Assembly: GCA_017558145.1 (NCBI GenBank)
Contig: JAFYWF010000006.1
Coordinates: 1-64,000, forward strand
Reading direction: 5' to 3'
DNA: 64,000 nucleotides
DNA from: Lachnospiraceae bacterium
Lineage (GTDB): Bacteria > Bacillota > Clostridia > Lachnospirales > Lachnospiraceae
The position numbers were made by a program, and so were the translations under genes. A model generated the notes under the pieces. That model was not told where the DNA came from. It did no database searches and saw nothing but the letters and a program-made list of their open reading frames with translations. Positions 31,483-38,724 of the stretch are shown in pieces; positions within the stretch are counted from its first letter, which is position 1; each line of letters opens with the position of its first letter.

Positions 31483-33807
31483 TCAAATTTTTCTTCCAAA
31501 GCTGATTCCTGTATCAAGATTTTGTGTTGCAACAAATCCCTGAGCCTGCCAAAAAGCGATTGCATCTACATTATCTTTTTCACATTGGAGGGATAAATAA
31601 TCATATCCTTGCCCGGCCATAGCGGCGCGAACATCTGCAAAAATCTGGGAACCGATGCCTTGTCTTTGCAAGTGTCCATCGACCATAAACCAGCCAATAA
31701 AAGCATCGTCCTTTTCAGGATAACCGGTAATAAGTTCTAATACGGAAACCAAACAGTCCTTATCATAAAATCCTACGAAATATTTCTCGTTCATATTGTT
31801 ATCACCCGGTACACGGCTAATGATTTCTGTTAAACTTTCTACCGTAGGAGCAGTATTGGTATATTCATAATATTTCTGATTAGATTTACACAAGGCGTAG
31901 ACATCAGAAATATCTTCAGGTGTAATAGGGCGTACCTGATGAGAAGTACTTAAGGAATCGATATCCAAAGAAGATTGGGATTCATAGTCAATGGCCTGTC
32001 TAAATTGTGTTTCAAATAATTCACGGTAGGTACCACCTAATGCTAGAAGCTCATCGTGAGTACCTTGTTCAGAAATAATACCATCTTTAACCACAAGAAT
32101 TTGATCTGCTTTCAAAATAGTAGACAAACGATGGGCAATAACAATACTGGTTCTGCCTTTCATCATAGCCTCTAAGGCATCTTGGATAGCATTTTCAGAA
32201 ATAGAATCCAAGGCACTTGTAGCTTCATCAAGAATCAGGATTTTGGGATCTTTTAAAATAGTTCTGGCTAAAGAAATTCTCTGTTTTTCTCCACCGGAAA
32301 GCTTCAAGCCACGGTTTCCCACAGCAGTGTGGTAACCATCAGGTTGTTTTACAATAAAATCATGGATATTTGCAATGCGACAAGCGGATTCGATTTCTTC
32401 CATAGTTGCATTTTCCTTGGCATAGCGGAGGTTGTCCAAAATAGTGCCGTTAAAAAGATAGGTTTCCTGAGTTACCACACCGATACATTGACGAAGATAC
32501 TTTAAATCAAACTCTCTTACATCTACACCGGCAATAGTTACACTACCTCCCAGAACATCATAAAGTCTGGGAATCATATTGACTACGGTAGATTTACCTG
32601 AGCCGGAAGGACCTACAATGGCATACATTTTTCCGCCGGGAACGGTAAAGTTAACATCAGTCAAAAGTGGTTTGGAAACATCATAACTGAATGCCACATG
32701 TTTGTATTCTATCGGCCGCATTACCACATCCGGTTTTTTGCCGTTTTCAGGAGAAATAATAGTATTCTCTCTGTCAAAGTAATCAAAAATACGAGTAAAG
32801 AGAGCCAAAGAACGGGTAAAATCTACATGGAGATTTAAGAGGGATTCTACTGGTCTGTATAAACGATTAATGAGAGAAACCGTTGCAGTAATGGTACCCA
32901 CAGAAAGAGTAGTATCCCATTGATTGATCATCAAAAGTCCACCCACAAAGTAAATCATTAAAGGTCCAATCTGGGTAAAAATTCCCATCACTACCATAAA
33001 CCATTTACCACTACGACGTTCTTTTAAAGCGATTTCTGTAGCTTCTCCATTGACCTTAACAAATTTCTCGTATTCTGCTTCTTCACGGGTAAAAATTTTT
33101 ACCAGCATGGAACCGCTTACAGATAAGGTTTCGTTAATTACCTGGTTAATTTCATCGTTTTTTGTCTGACTTTCGCTTAGCAGCATCCAACGGGTTTTCC
33201 CGGCACTTCTGGTGGGAAGAATCAGTAATGGAATCATGGCGATACCTACCAAAGCTAATTGCCAGCTCATGGAAAACAGTGCTACTAATGTAGTAATTAC
33301 GGTAGCAGTATTGCTGACAATACTGGAAAGGGTACCGCTGATTACGGTGCTGACACCACTAATATCAGTGTTCATTCGAGTGATAATGTCCCCTTGTTTT
33401 TCTGTGGTAAAAAAAGAATGGGGCATGTATTGCAGATGAAGATACATCTGATTTTTCATATCAAAAATAATACGCTGGGAAATCCAGGAATTAATATAAC
33501 TTTCCAAAACACCAATGAGCTGACTGATACCCAAAGAACCAAAAGCCATCAGTAGCAAGCGAATCAGTAAAGCTAAATCCTGTCCGACCAAAGCCTGATC
33601 TACGATACGTCCGGTAATAATCGCGGGCAATAGACCTACAGTTGCTGAAAGAAGGATGGCGATAAAGACAAATAAAAATTGTAACCAATAAGGTTTTAAG
33701 TATGAGAGAATACGTAATAATAGTTCTTTGGTAATCTTGGGCATATTTTGTTTTTCTTCCTCTGTGAGAAAACCTTTTGGACCCAAGGAACGATTGTTTC
33801 CTGCCAT
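31483..33807 (-). CDS. ABC exporter with C-terminal GNAT acetyltransferase domain
   Basis: A 774-residue fusion. Residues 38-330 are a six-helix exporter domain. The nucleotide-binding domain has Walker A GPSGSGKST (399-407), signature LSGGEKQ (503-509), Walker B ILILDEAT (523-530) and H-loop AHRLST. After a linker, residues 624-774 form a GNAT domain with acetyl-CoA motif LQRQGIGSQIF (713-723) and the following YDYLSLQCEKDNVDAIAFWQAQGF. Family exporters stop near residue 600. The reading frame is continuous with no internal ribosome site. Export of a compound it also acetylates is a reasonable guess. Confidence 0.85.
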   Translation of the reverse strand: MAGNNRSLGPKGFLTEEEKQNMPKITKELLLRILSYLKPYWLQFLFVFIAILLSATVGLLPAIITGRIVDQALVGQDLALLIRLLLMAFGSLGISQLIGVLESYINSWISQRIIFDMKNQMYLHLQYMPHSFFTTEKQGDIITRMNTDISGVSTVISGTLSSIVSNTATVITTLVALFSMSWQLALVGIAMIPLLILPTRSAGKTRWMLLSESQTKNDEINQVINETLSVSGSMLVKIFTREEAEYEKFVKVNGEATEIALKERRSGKWFMVVMGIFTQIGPLMIYFVGGLLMINQWDTTLSVGTITATVSLINRLYRPVESLLNLHVDFTRSLALFTRIFDYFDRENTIISPENGKKPDVVMRPIEYKHVAFSYDVSKPLLTDVNFTVPGGKMYAIVGPSGSGKSTVVNMIPRLYDVLGGSVTIAGVDVREFDLKYLRQCIGVVTQETYLFNGTILDNLRYAKENATMEEIESACRIANIHDFIVKQPDGYHTAVGNRGLKLSGGEKQRISLARTILKDPKILILDEATSALDSISENAIQDALEAMMKGRTSIVIAHRLSTILKADQILVVKDGIISEQGTHDELLALGGTYRELFETQFRQAIDYESQSSLDIDSLSTSHQVRPITPEDISDVYALCKSNQKYYEYTNTAPTVESLTEIISRVPGDNNMNEKYFVGFYDKDCLVSVLELITGYPEKDDAFIGWFMVDGHLQRQGIGSQIFADVRAAMAGQGYDYLSLQCEKDNVDAIAFWQAQGFVATQNLDTGISFGRKI

Positions 33808-34025
33808 AGAACGGAACCTCCGATCTTTATCATATGTAGAATTTTTTATAAATTACTCATGCATAATAGTTAGAGTTTCTTCATAATTACAAATATTTTA
33901 TCAATCTAAGGAAGGCATGTAAATAGATAGCATATAAGAATTTGTATTGATAACTGAAATTGACTAAATACTTGAAAAAGTGATTTATTATGAGTTGGTT
34001 ATAAAGAGGAAGTACAATTACATCA

Positions 34026-34053
34026 TTGATTTATTCTAAAGATAAGCTATAAT
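34026..34053 (+). promoter_or_regulatory. promoter of small gene 34116
   Basis: TTGATT, 16 bases, TATAAT (34048-34053), 62 bases before the start codon. Confidence 0.55.
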
Positions 34054-34115
34054 GAAATAGTTAGTGTTCTGGAGAAATAATTTTGAACGTTAAAACAGGA
34101 AAGAGGAGTATTTGT

Positions 34116-34355
34116 ATGGCAACAAGAACCATGGAATTTAAGATGGAACGGCAAGGTTTATTGCATGTGGGAGACCATATAACAGTAACAGAAGGTATTT
34201 TGCCCAGTAACTACTATTATACCATTGACCCGTCTTTAGCAATGTCCGGTAATATTCCTTTTAGAGAGCGTTTAAAGGTAACAGAAGGAACGATTCTTGG
34301 AATTATTGAAAATGAGAGAGGGTTTTATGTAACTGTGGAGTTTGTAGAACCTTAG
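34116..34355 (+). CDS. small conserved hypothetical protein
   Basis: A 79-residue beta-rich protein (MATRTMEFKMERQGLLHVGDHITVTEGILPSNYYYTIDPSLAMSGNIPFRERLKVTEGTILGIIENERGFYVTVEFVEP). ATG at 34116 behind AAAGAGGAGTATTTG; a longer frame has no ribosome site. No recognised motif, though the HITVTEG and KVTEGTI repeats suggest a barrel-like fold. Solo transcript from its own promoter. Confidence 0.55.
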   Translation: MATRTMEFKMERQGLLHVGDHITVTEGILPSNYYYTIDPSLAMSGNIPFRERLKVTEGTILGIIENERGFYVTVEFVEP

Positions 34356-34447
34356 TTAATGAAAATTAACACAATTGTATTTGGAAAAATTCTCATGTAT
34401 GATTGAGAAATAAGAGAATAAAAGTTATAAGAAAGAAGGAAATTCAT

Positions 34448-34822
34448 ATGAAAAAAATAGTAACAGACAAAGCACCGGCAGCTATCGGGCCATATTCACA
34501 AGCAATTCAGGTAGACAAATTTTTATTTGCATCAGGTCAGATTCCGATTAATCCTGCAACAGGTGAAGTAGAAGCAGAAGGAATTGAAGCACAGACCATT
34601 CAGGTAATGAAAAATATAGGTGCGGTTTTATCTGAAGCAGGTATTGATTATACAAAAGTGGTAAAAACAACTTGTTTCTTAGCTGATATGGCAGATTTTG
34701 CAGCATTTAATAAAGTTTATGAACAGTATTTTACTGAAAAACCTGCAAGAAGTTGTGTAGCTGTAAAACAGCTTCCTAAGAACGTTCTTTGTGAAGTAGA
34801 AGTGATTGGTTATTTAGGATAG
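34448..34822 (+). CDS. ridA: RidA family enamine/imine deaminase
   Basis: A 124-residue trimeric RidA (YjgF/TdcF) protein that hydrolyses reactive enamines from amino-acid metabolism to keto acids and ammonia. Seen: AIGPYSQAIQVDKFLFASGQIPINPATGEV, the KTTCFLADMADFAAFNKVYEQYF helix and PARSCVAVKQLPKNVLCEVEVIGY, with the catalytic arginine in PARS. ATG at 34448 behind GAAAGAAGGAAATTC. The shikimate kinase gene begins 44 bases after its stop. Confidence 0.9.
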   Translation: MKKIVTDKAPAAIGPYSQAIQVDKFLFASGQIPINPATGEVEAEGIEAQTIQVMKNIGAVLSEAGIDYTKVVKTTCFLADMADFAAFNKVYEQYFTEKPARSCVAVKQLPKNVLCEVEVIGYLG

Positions 34823-34866
34823 TGGAAATCACAATTAAAATACAAAAAGAATGTAGGTTAGGAACT

Positions 34867-35415
34867 ATGAAAAATAATATTGTGTTAATAGGTATGCCTG
34901 GTGCCGGAAAGAGTACGGTTGGTGTGGTATTAGCTAAAGTAGTGGGCTACAAGTTTGTGGACTCGGATTTGGTGATTCAGGAGCAAACAGGGAAATTATT
35001 ACATGAATTAATCACTGAGCATGGCTTGAATGGTTTTTTGGAAATTGAAAATCAGACCAATGCATCCTTAAATTTAAATAAGGCAGTGGTTGCTACCGGT
35101 GGTAGTGTTATTTATGGAGCAGAAGCCATGAATAACTTAAGAGAAATTGGTTTGGTAGTATACTTAAAGTTATCTTTAGAATCTATCGCAGAGCGTTTGG
35201 GTGATTTACAACAAAGAGGAGTGGCTTTAAAAGAAGGATTTGGATTAAAAGAATTATATGAAGAAAGGGTACCTCTTTACGAAAAATATGCTGACGTTGT
35301 GATAGACTGTGAAGAAAAATTAATTCGTGAGATTACAGAAGAAATTGCAGGTGTATATGAAAAACATTTGGAATCTCTAGCTTTAAATACACAAAAGTTA
35401 GGAGCGAATGAATGA
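34867..35415 (+). CDS. aroK: shikimate kinase
   Basis: A 182-residue kinase that phosphorylates shikimate in aromatic amino-acid synthesis. Walker A GMPGAGKST (about 8-16), DSDLVIQEQTGK shikimate-binding motif, FLEIENQ with the usual R of FRxxE replaced by L, VVATGGSVIY (GGG-like, here GGS) and the lid near ERLGDLQQRGVAL. ATG at 34867 behind TTAGGAACT. The altered FRxxE and GGG motifs suggest a divergent or shikimate-kinase-like enzyme; residues at those sites are otherwise strongly conserved. Confidence 0.75.
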   Translation: MKNNIVLIGMPGAGKSTVGVVLAKVVGYKFVDSDLVIQEQTGKLLHELITEHGLNGFLEIENQTNASLNLNKAVVATGGSVIYGAEAMNNLREIGLVVYLKLSLESIAERLGDLQQRGVALKEGFGLKELYEERVPLYEKYADVVIDCEEKLIREITEEIAGVYEKHLESLALNTQKLGANE

Positions 35416-36320
35416 AAAAATCAGAAGTAGGAAGTGCATCTTTGCTTTTTCTGGCAGCATTTATTTGGGGAGTAGCCTTTGTAGCACAAAGCTTAGGGAT
35501 GGAATATGTAGGCCCTTTTACATTTAATGGATGTCGGTTTTTATTAGGTGGTTTGGTGTTAACGCCTGTGGCCATATTTCGGGAAAAGCAGTATAGAACA
35601 AAGGAAAGTTACATAAAATTAACGAAAACAGAAAAGAAGCAGCATACAACAGTTACACTTTTGGGAGGCTTATGCTGTGGAATTGCTATTTGTATTGCAT
35701 CCAGCTTTCAACAAGTGGGGATGTTGTATACAAGTGTAGGGAAGGCAGGATTTATCACTGCACTCTATATCGTATTGGTTCCTGTATTGGGAATATTTTT
35801 AAAAAAGAAAGTAGCACCTATGGTATGGGCAGGAATTGTATTGGCTGCTATCGGAACATATTTCTTGTGTATTACAGAAAGTTTTTCGATTAACCAGGGA
35901 GATTTGTTAATTTTCGCTTGTGCAATTTGTTTTTCTTTTCATATTCTAATTATTGATTATTTTGCACCAAAAGCAGACGGGGTGGCATTATCTTGTATTC
36001 AGTTTTGGTTTAGTGGAATTATCAGTATGATGATAGCGTTGATTACGGAAAATCCGGAAATGACAACAATTTTGCAGGCTGCGGGACCAATTTTATATGC
36101 AGGTATTATGTCTTGTGGTGTGGCGTATACTTTGCAGATTTTGGGACAAAAGCATATGAAACCGGCCATTGCATCTTTGATTTTAAGCTTGGAATCGGTG
36201 ATTTCAGTATTAGCAGGATGGTTGATTTTACAGGAAGTAATGACAAAGAAGCAGTTGTGGGGATGCGTGTTGGTATTTTTGGCCGTAATCTTAGCTCAGG
36301 TACCGGCAAAAAATGAATAA
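35412..36320 (+). CDS. EamA/DMT family transporter
   Basis: A 302-residue integral membrane protein with ten predicted helices in two EamA halves (SLLFLAAFIWGVAFVAQSLGM... and LLIFACAICFSFHILIIDYF...). The second half ends with ASLILSLESVISVLAGWLILQE, the classic EamA motif. It starts in the last codon of aroK (ATGA overlap) behind TTAGGAGCGAATG. The family exports amino acids or metabolites; substrate unknown. Confidence 0.85.
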   Translation: MKKSEVGSASLLFLAAFIWGVAFVAQSLGMEYVGPFTFNGCRFLLGGLVLTPVAIFREKQYRTKESYIKLTKTEKKQHTTVTLLGGLCCGIAICIASSFQQVGMLYTSVGKAGFITALYIVLVPVLGIFLKKKVAPMVWAGIVLAAIGTYFLCITESFSINQGDLLIFACAICFSFHILIIDYFAPKADGVALSCIQFWFSGIISMMIALITENPEMTTILQAAGPILYAGIMSCGVAYTLQILGQKHMKPAIASLILSLESVISVLAGWLILQEVMTKKQLWGCVLVFLAVILAQVPAKNE

Positions 36321-36335
36321 AAGTAAAAAAATGGG

Positions 36336-36368
36336 AGATAGTAGTTTTTAAAGCTACTATCTTTTTTT
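36336..36368 (+). terminator. intrinsic terminator
   Basis: AGATAGTAG/CTACTATCT stem and T7 between the EamA gene and spoVAE. Confidence 0.8.
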
Positions 36369-36382
36369 ATAGGAGGAATAAA

Positions 36383-36739
36383 ATGGAGTATATAAAAGCG
36401 TTTCTTATAGGAGGCCTAATCTGTGCGTTGGTGCAAATTTTAATGGAAAAAACAAAAATGCTGCCGGGAAGAATTATGGTATTGTTAGTGTGTGGAGGAG
36501 CTGTATTAAGTTTTCTGGGAATTTATGAACCTTTTCAAGAATATGCTGGTGCCGGAGCAAGTGTTCCTTTATTGGGATTTGGAAATGTGTTAATGAAAGG
36601 GGTAAAAGATGCGGTAGATCAGGAAGGAATGCTAGGATTGTTTATGGGAGGCTTTAAAGCCGGTGCCGTAGGTTGTAGTGCTGCTTTAATCTTTGGTTAT
36701 ATTGCCAGCTTGCTGACGAATTCGAAGATGAAAAATTAA
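36383..36739 (+). CDS. spoVAE: stage V sporulation protein AE (SpoVAEb type)
   Basis: A 118-residue membrane protein with about four helices: YIKAFLIGGLICALVQILMEKTKMLPGRIMVLLVCGGAVLSFLGIYEPFQEYAGAGASVPLLGFGNVLMKGV is the SpoVAE signature. It is part of the inner-membrane channel for dipicolinic acid uptake into spores. Ribosome site ATAGGAGGAATAAA. Normally found in a spoVAC-spoVAD-spoVAE operon; here it is alone, with a terminator on each side, and a spoVAD fragment lies at 21553. Confidence 0.85.
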   Translation: MEYIKAFLIGGLICALVQILMEKTKMLPGRIMVLLVCGGAVLSFLGIYEPFQEYAGAGASVPLLGFGNVLMKGVKDAVDQEGMLGLFMGGFKAGAVGCSAALIFGYIASLLTNSKMKN

Positions 36740-36797
36740 AGAGATATTAGGTAAGGAAATAAATGGAAGATGTTAGAAAATGCAAATAGAGGAAAAT

Positions 36798-36826
36798 AAA
36801 AGTGGCATAGAGGTATGCCACTTTTA
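36798..36826. terminator. bidirectional terminator
   Basis: AAAAGTGGCATA/TATGCCACTTTT perfect stem with loop GAGG between convergent spoVAE and the DUF4250 gene. Confidence 0.85.
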
Positions 36827-36833
36827 TCATATC

Positions 36834-37010
36834 TTATAAAAACTGATTTTGTTCCGGAATATAGTGGTAGTCAATGGTTGCCACAATTTTTTGGGTTTCT
36901 TCTTTGTCAAGTTCTAAATCTTCACATAAAGCATCAAAGGATGCATAATTGTCTCTTAATTTTAAATTAAGAAAAGAAACTAACATAACCGGATCTTTAG
37001 GAATATTCAT
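36834..37010 (-). CDS. DUF4250 family small protein
   Basis: A 58-residue protein read on the minus strand (MNIPKDPVMLVSFLNLKLRDNYASFDALCEDLELDKEE...). The PKDPVMLxSxxNxKLRDxYxSxDALCED pattern is the DUF4250 signature of Clostridia. ATG complement at 37008-37010 behind GGAGGGTTTATCCT. Function unknown; helix-turn-helix-like helical content. It follows another small gene by 16 bases and shares its transcript. Confidence 0.75.
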   Translation of the reverse strand: MNIPKDPVMLVSFLNLKLRDNYASFDALCEDLELDKEETQKIVATIDYHYIPEQNQFL

Positions 37011-37026
37011 AGGATAAACCCTCCTT

Positions 37027-37203
37027 TTAATTAATCAAAGTATATTGCAACATTTCATATTTCAACAGAGAGCCTTCTCTAATAGAGTCAGGAAGAAGAG
37101 CCCTTGCTACTAATTTTAAATCATCAGTAGGATTTTCTGTTTTTTGTAAGTGTGCGTAATCACCATCAATACTGATTACCGTGTAATTGATTGCTTCAAA
37201 CAT
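37027..37203 (-). CDS. small hypothetical protein, DUF3006-like
   Basis: A 58-residue minus-strand protein, MFEAINYTVISIDGDYAHLQKTENPTDDLKLVARALLPDSIREGSLLKYEMLQYTLIN. The short beta-rich VISIDGDYAHL start resembles DUF3006-type proteins. Ribosome site GGAGGTAATACT. First gene of a two-gene transcript with DUF4250, downstream of a tRNA terminator. Family assignment is tentative. Confidence 0.6.
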   Translation of the reverse strand: MFEAINYTVISIDGDYAHLQKTENPTDDLKLVARALLPDSIREGSLLKYEMLQYTLIN

Positions 37204-37224
37204 AGTATTACCTCCGCTTTATGT

Positions 37225-37261
37225 AAAAAAGACCTTGTAAATATGAAATTTACAAGGTCTT
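37225..37261 (-). terminator. terminator of tRNA-Thr
   Basis: AAGACCTTGTAAAT/ATTTACAAGGTCTT stem with a T6 run when read on the minus strand. Confidence 0.85.
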
Positions 37262-37273
37262 ACTAAATATGAC

Positions 37274-37346
37274 AGCTGCTAACGGGAATCGGACCCGTGA
37301 CCTCCGCACTACCAATGCGACGCTCTACCGACTGAGCCATAGCAGC
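37274..37346 (-). tRNA. tRNA-Thr (anticodon GGU)
   Basis: A complete cloverleaf on the minus strand: acceptor GCTGCTA/TAGCAGC (7 bp), D stem GCTC/GAGC, anticodon stem TCGCA/TGCGG with loop TTGGTAG (anticodon GGT), T arm ACGGG-TCCGATT-CCCGT. Discriminator U; the 3' CCA is not encoded. 73 nt. Confidence 0.95.
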
Positions 37347-37481
37347 AGAGTGAAATTCATCACTAACGAGTGATATTCTATCACATGGGTATTTATATGT
37401 CAACTGAAAAAAAGAAGAAAGAGTAGACAAAAATTTACAAACTTTTGGAGAATTTTTGACTTGTAAATTTGGTAAGATTAG

Positions 37482-37510
37482 TTGAAAAAACAACAGTTAA
37501 GATTTATAAT
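37482..37510 (+). promoter_or_regulatory. xpt promoter
   Basis: TTGAAA, 17 bases, TATAAT. No purine riboswitch-like fold or pyrimidine-rich junction is visible in the short 5' leader. Confidence 0.75.
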
Positions 37511-37543
37511 GATAGGAACACAAATAGAGATGAGGGTAATAAT

Positions 37544-38125
37544 ATGAGATTGCTTGAGGAACGTATCAGAAAAGATGGCGTGGTAAAAGAAGGACAAGTT
37601 TTAAAGGTAGATTCTTTTATTAATCATCAGATGGATATTCATTTATTTAATGAAATGGGTAAAGAATTCAAACGATTATTTGCAGATAAAAACATTAATA
37701 AAATTCTTACAATAGAAGCTTCCGGAATTGGTTTGGCATGCATTATCGCACAACATTTTGATGTTCCGGTAGTATTTGCGAAAAAAGCAAAAAGTATCAA
37801 TTTAGACGGAGAAATGTATTGTACAAAGATAGAGTCATTTACTCATAAGAGAGTGTATGATGTTATCGTTTCCAAGAAGTTTTTAAGTGAAGATGATCAT
37901 GTGTTGATTATTGATGACTTCTTGGCTAATGGATGTGCTGTTGCAGGTTTGGTTGATTTGGTTCGTAGTGCAGGCGCTACAGTAGAAGGTGTTGGTATTG
38001 CGGTGGAAAAAGGATTCCAGCAAGGTGGACAGTTGTTAAGAGATAAAGGATTACAGGTGGAGTCCTTGGCTATTGTAGAAAGTATGAATCATGAAACAGG
38101 GGAAATTGTTTTTAGAGAACAATAA
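37544..38125 (+). CDS. xpt: xanthine phosphoribosyltransferase
   Basis: A 193-residue purine salvage enzyme that joins xanthine to PRPP to make XMP. Seen: [31 protein letters not shown] (Xpt-type N-terminus), [20 protein letters not shown], and the PRPP-binding loop [17 protein letters not shown]. The ATG at 37544 behind GATGAGGGTAATAAT gives the family N-terminus. A single gene transcript with its own promoter. Confidence 0.92.
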   Translation: MRLLEERIRKDGVVKEGQVLKVDSFINHQMDIHLFNEMGKEFKRLFADKNINKILTIEASGIGLACIIAQHFDVPVVFAKKAKSINLDGEMYCTKIESFTHKRVYDVIVSKKFLSEDDHVLIIDDFLANGCAVAGLVDLVRSAGATVEGVGIAVEKGFQQGGQLLRDKGLQVESLAIVESMNHETGEIVFREQ

Positions 38126-38180
38126 AAATAATTGGGTATAATAATAGAGATTATACATTACAATAAAAAGGGGAAGTGTT

Positions 38181-38651
38181 ATGGATTTTTTTGAAAATAT
38201 TAGTGAAATAATTTCGGAAAAAGGAAAAGAAGCAGCTCAAATTGCAAAAAAAGTTGCAGAAATTGCTAATTTAAAAGGCCAGATTAGTGGCATTGAAACT
38301 GAAATTAAGAAAAACTATCGTAAAATAGGGGAAGCATATTTTGAAGCATATAAAGCAGCAGAGGTTAGCTGTGAATTTGAAGAATATGTACAGACAATTC
38401 GTGATGCAAAAGCTACGGTTGCAGAATTGAAACGTAAATTAACCGAGTTAAAGGGAGACGTAGAATGTAAAACATGTGGTGGAGCAATCAAAGCAGGAAG
38501 TGCTTATTGTCCTACCTGTGGAGCTAAAGTTGAAGTGGAATACTTTGATGAAGAAGACGTGGAAGAAGATTTTTCTGAAGAGGTGGTCTTTGAAGAAATT
38601 ATAGAAGAAGACAACGATGAAGTAGAAGAATTGGTAGACGTAGAAGAATAA
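38181..38651 (+). CDS. zinc-ribbon coiled-coil protein
   Basis: A 156-residue protein. The N-terminal 90 residues form long helices rich in Ala/Lys (SEKGKEAAQIAKKVAEIANLKGQISGIETEIKKNYRKIG). Next is a zinc ribbon CKTCGGAIKAGSAYCPTCGA (two CxxC, about 97-116) and a highly acidic tail (DEEDVEEDFSEEVVFEEIIEEDNDEVEE). The layout resembles small zinc-ribbon proteins of unknown role in Clostridia. RBS AAAAGGGGAAGTGTT. Confidence 0.7.
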   Translation: MDFFENISEIISEKGKEAAQIAKKVAEIANLKGQISGIETEIKKNYRKIGEAYFEAYKAAEVSCEFEEYVQTIRDAKATVAELKRKLTELKGDVECKTCGGAIKAGSAYCPTCGAKVEVEYFDEEDVEEDFSEEVVFEEIIEEDNDEVEELVDVEE

Positions 38652-38663
38652 GGAAAAATAAGA

Positions 38664-38714
38664 GGCGTATGGTACTAGATAATTGATGGGTTAGTATCAT
38701 ACGCCATTTTTTTT
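38664..38714. terminator. intrinsic terminator
   Basis: GGCGTATG(G)TACTA/TAGTA(T)CATACGCC stem followed by T8, between convergent genes. Confidence 0.85.
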
Positions 38715-38724
38715 GTTTATTTTC

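Noticed and set aside
37263..37493. Minus-strand open frame over the tRNA
   Set aside because: It runs through a full tRNA-Thr cloverleaf and the xpt promoter and has no ribosome site, so it is a chance frame.
37441..37543. Purine riboswitch upstream of xpt
   Set aside because: The leader is about 30 bases from the promoter and lacks the three-way junction.
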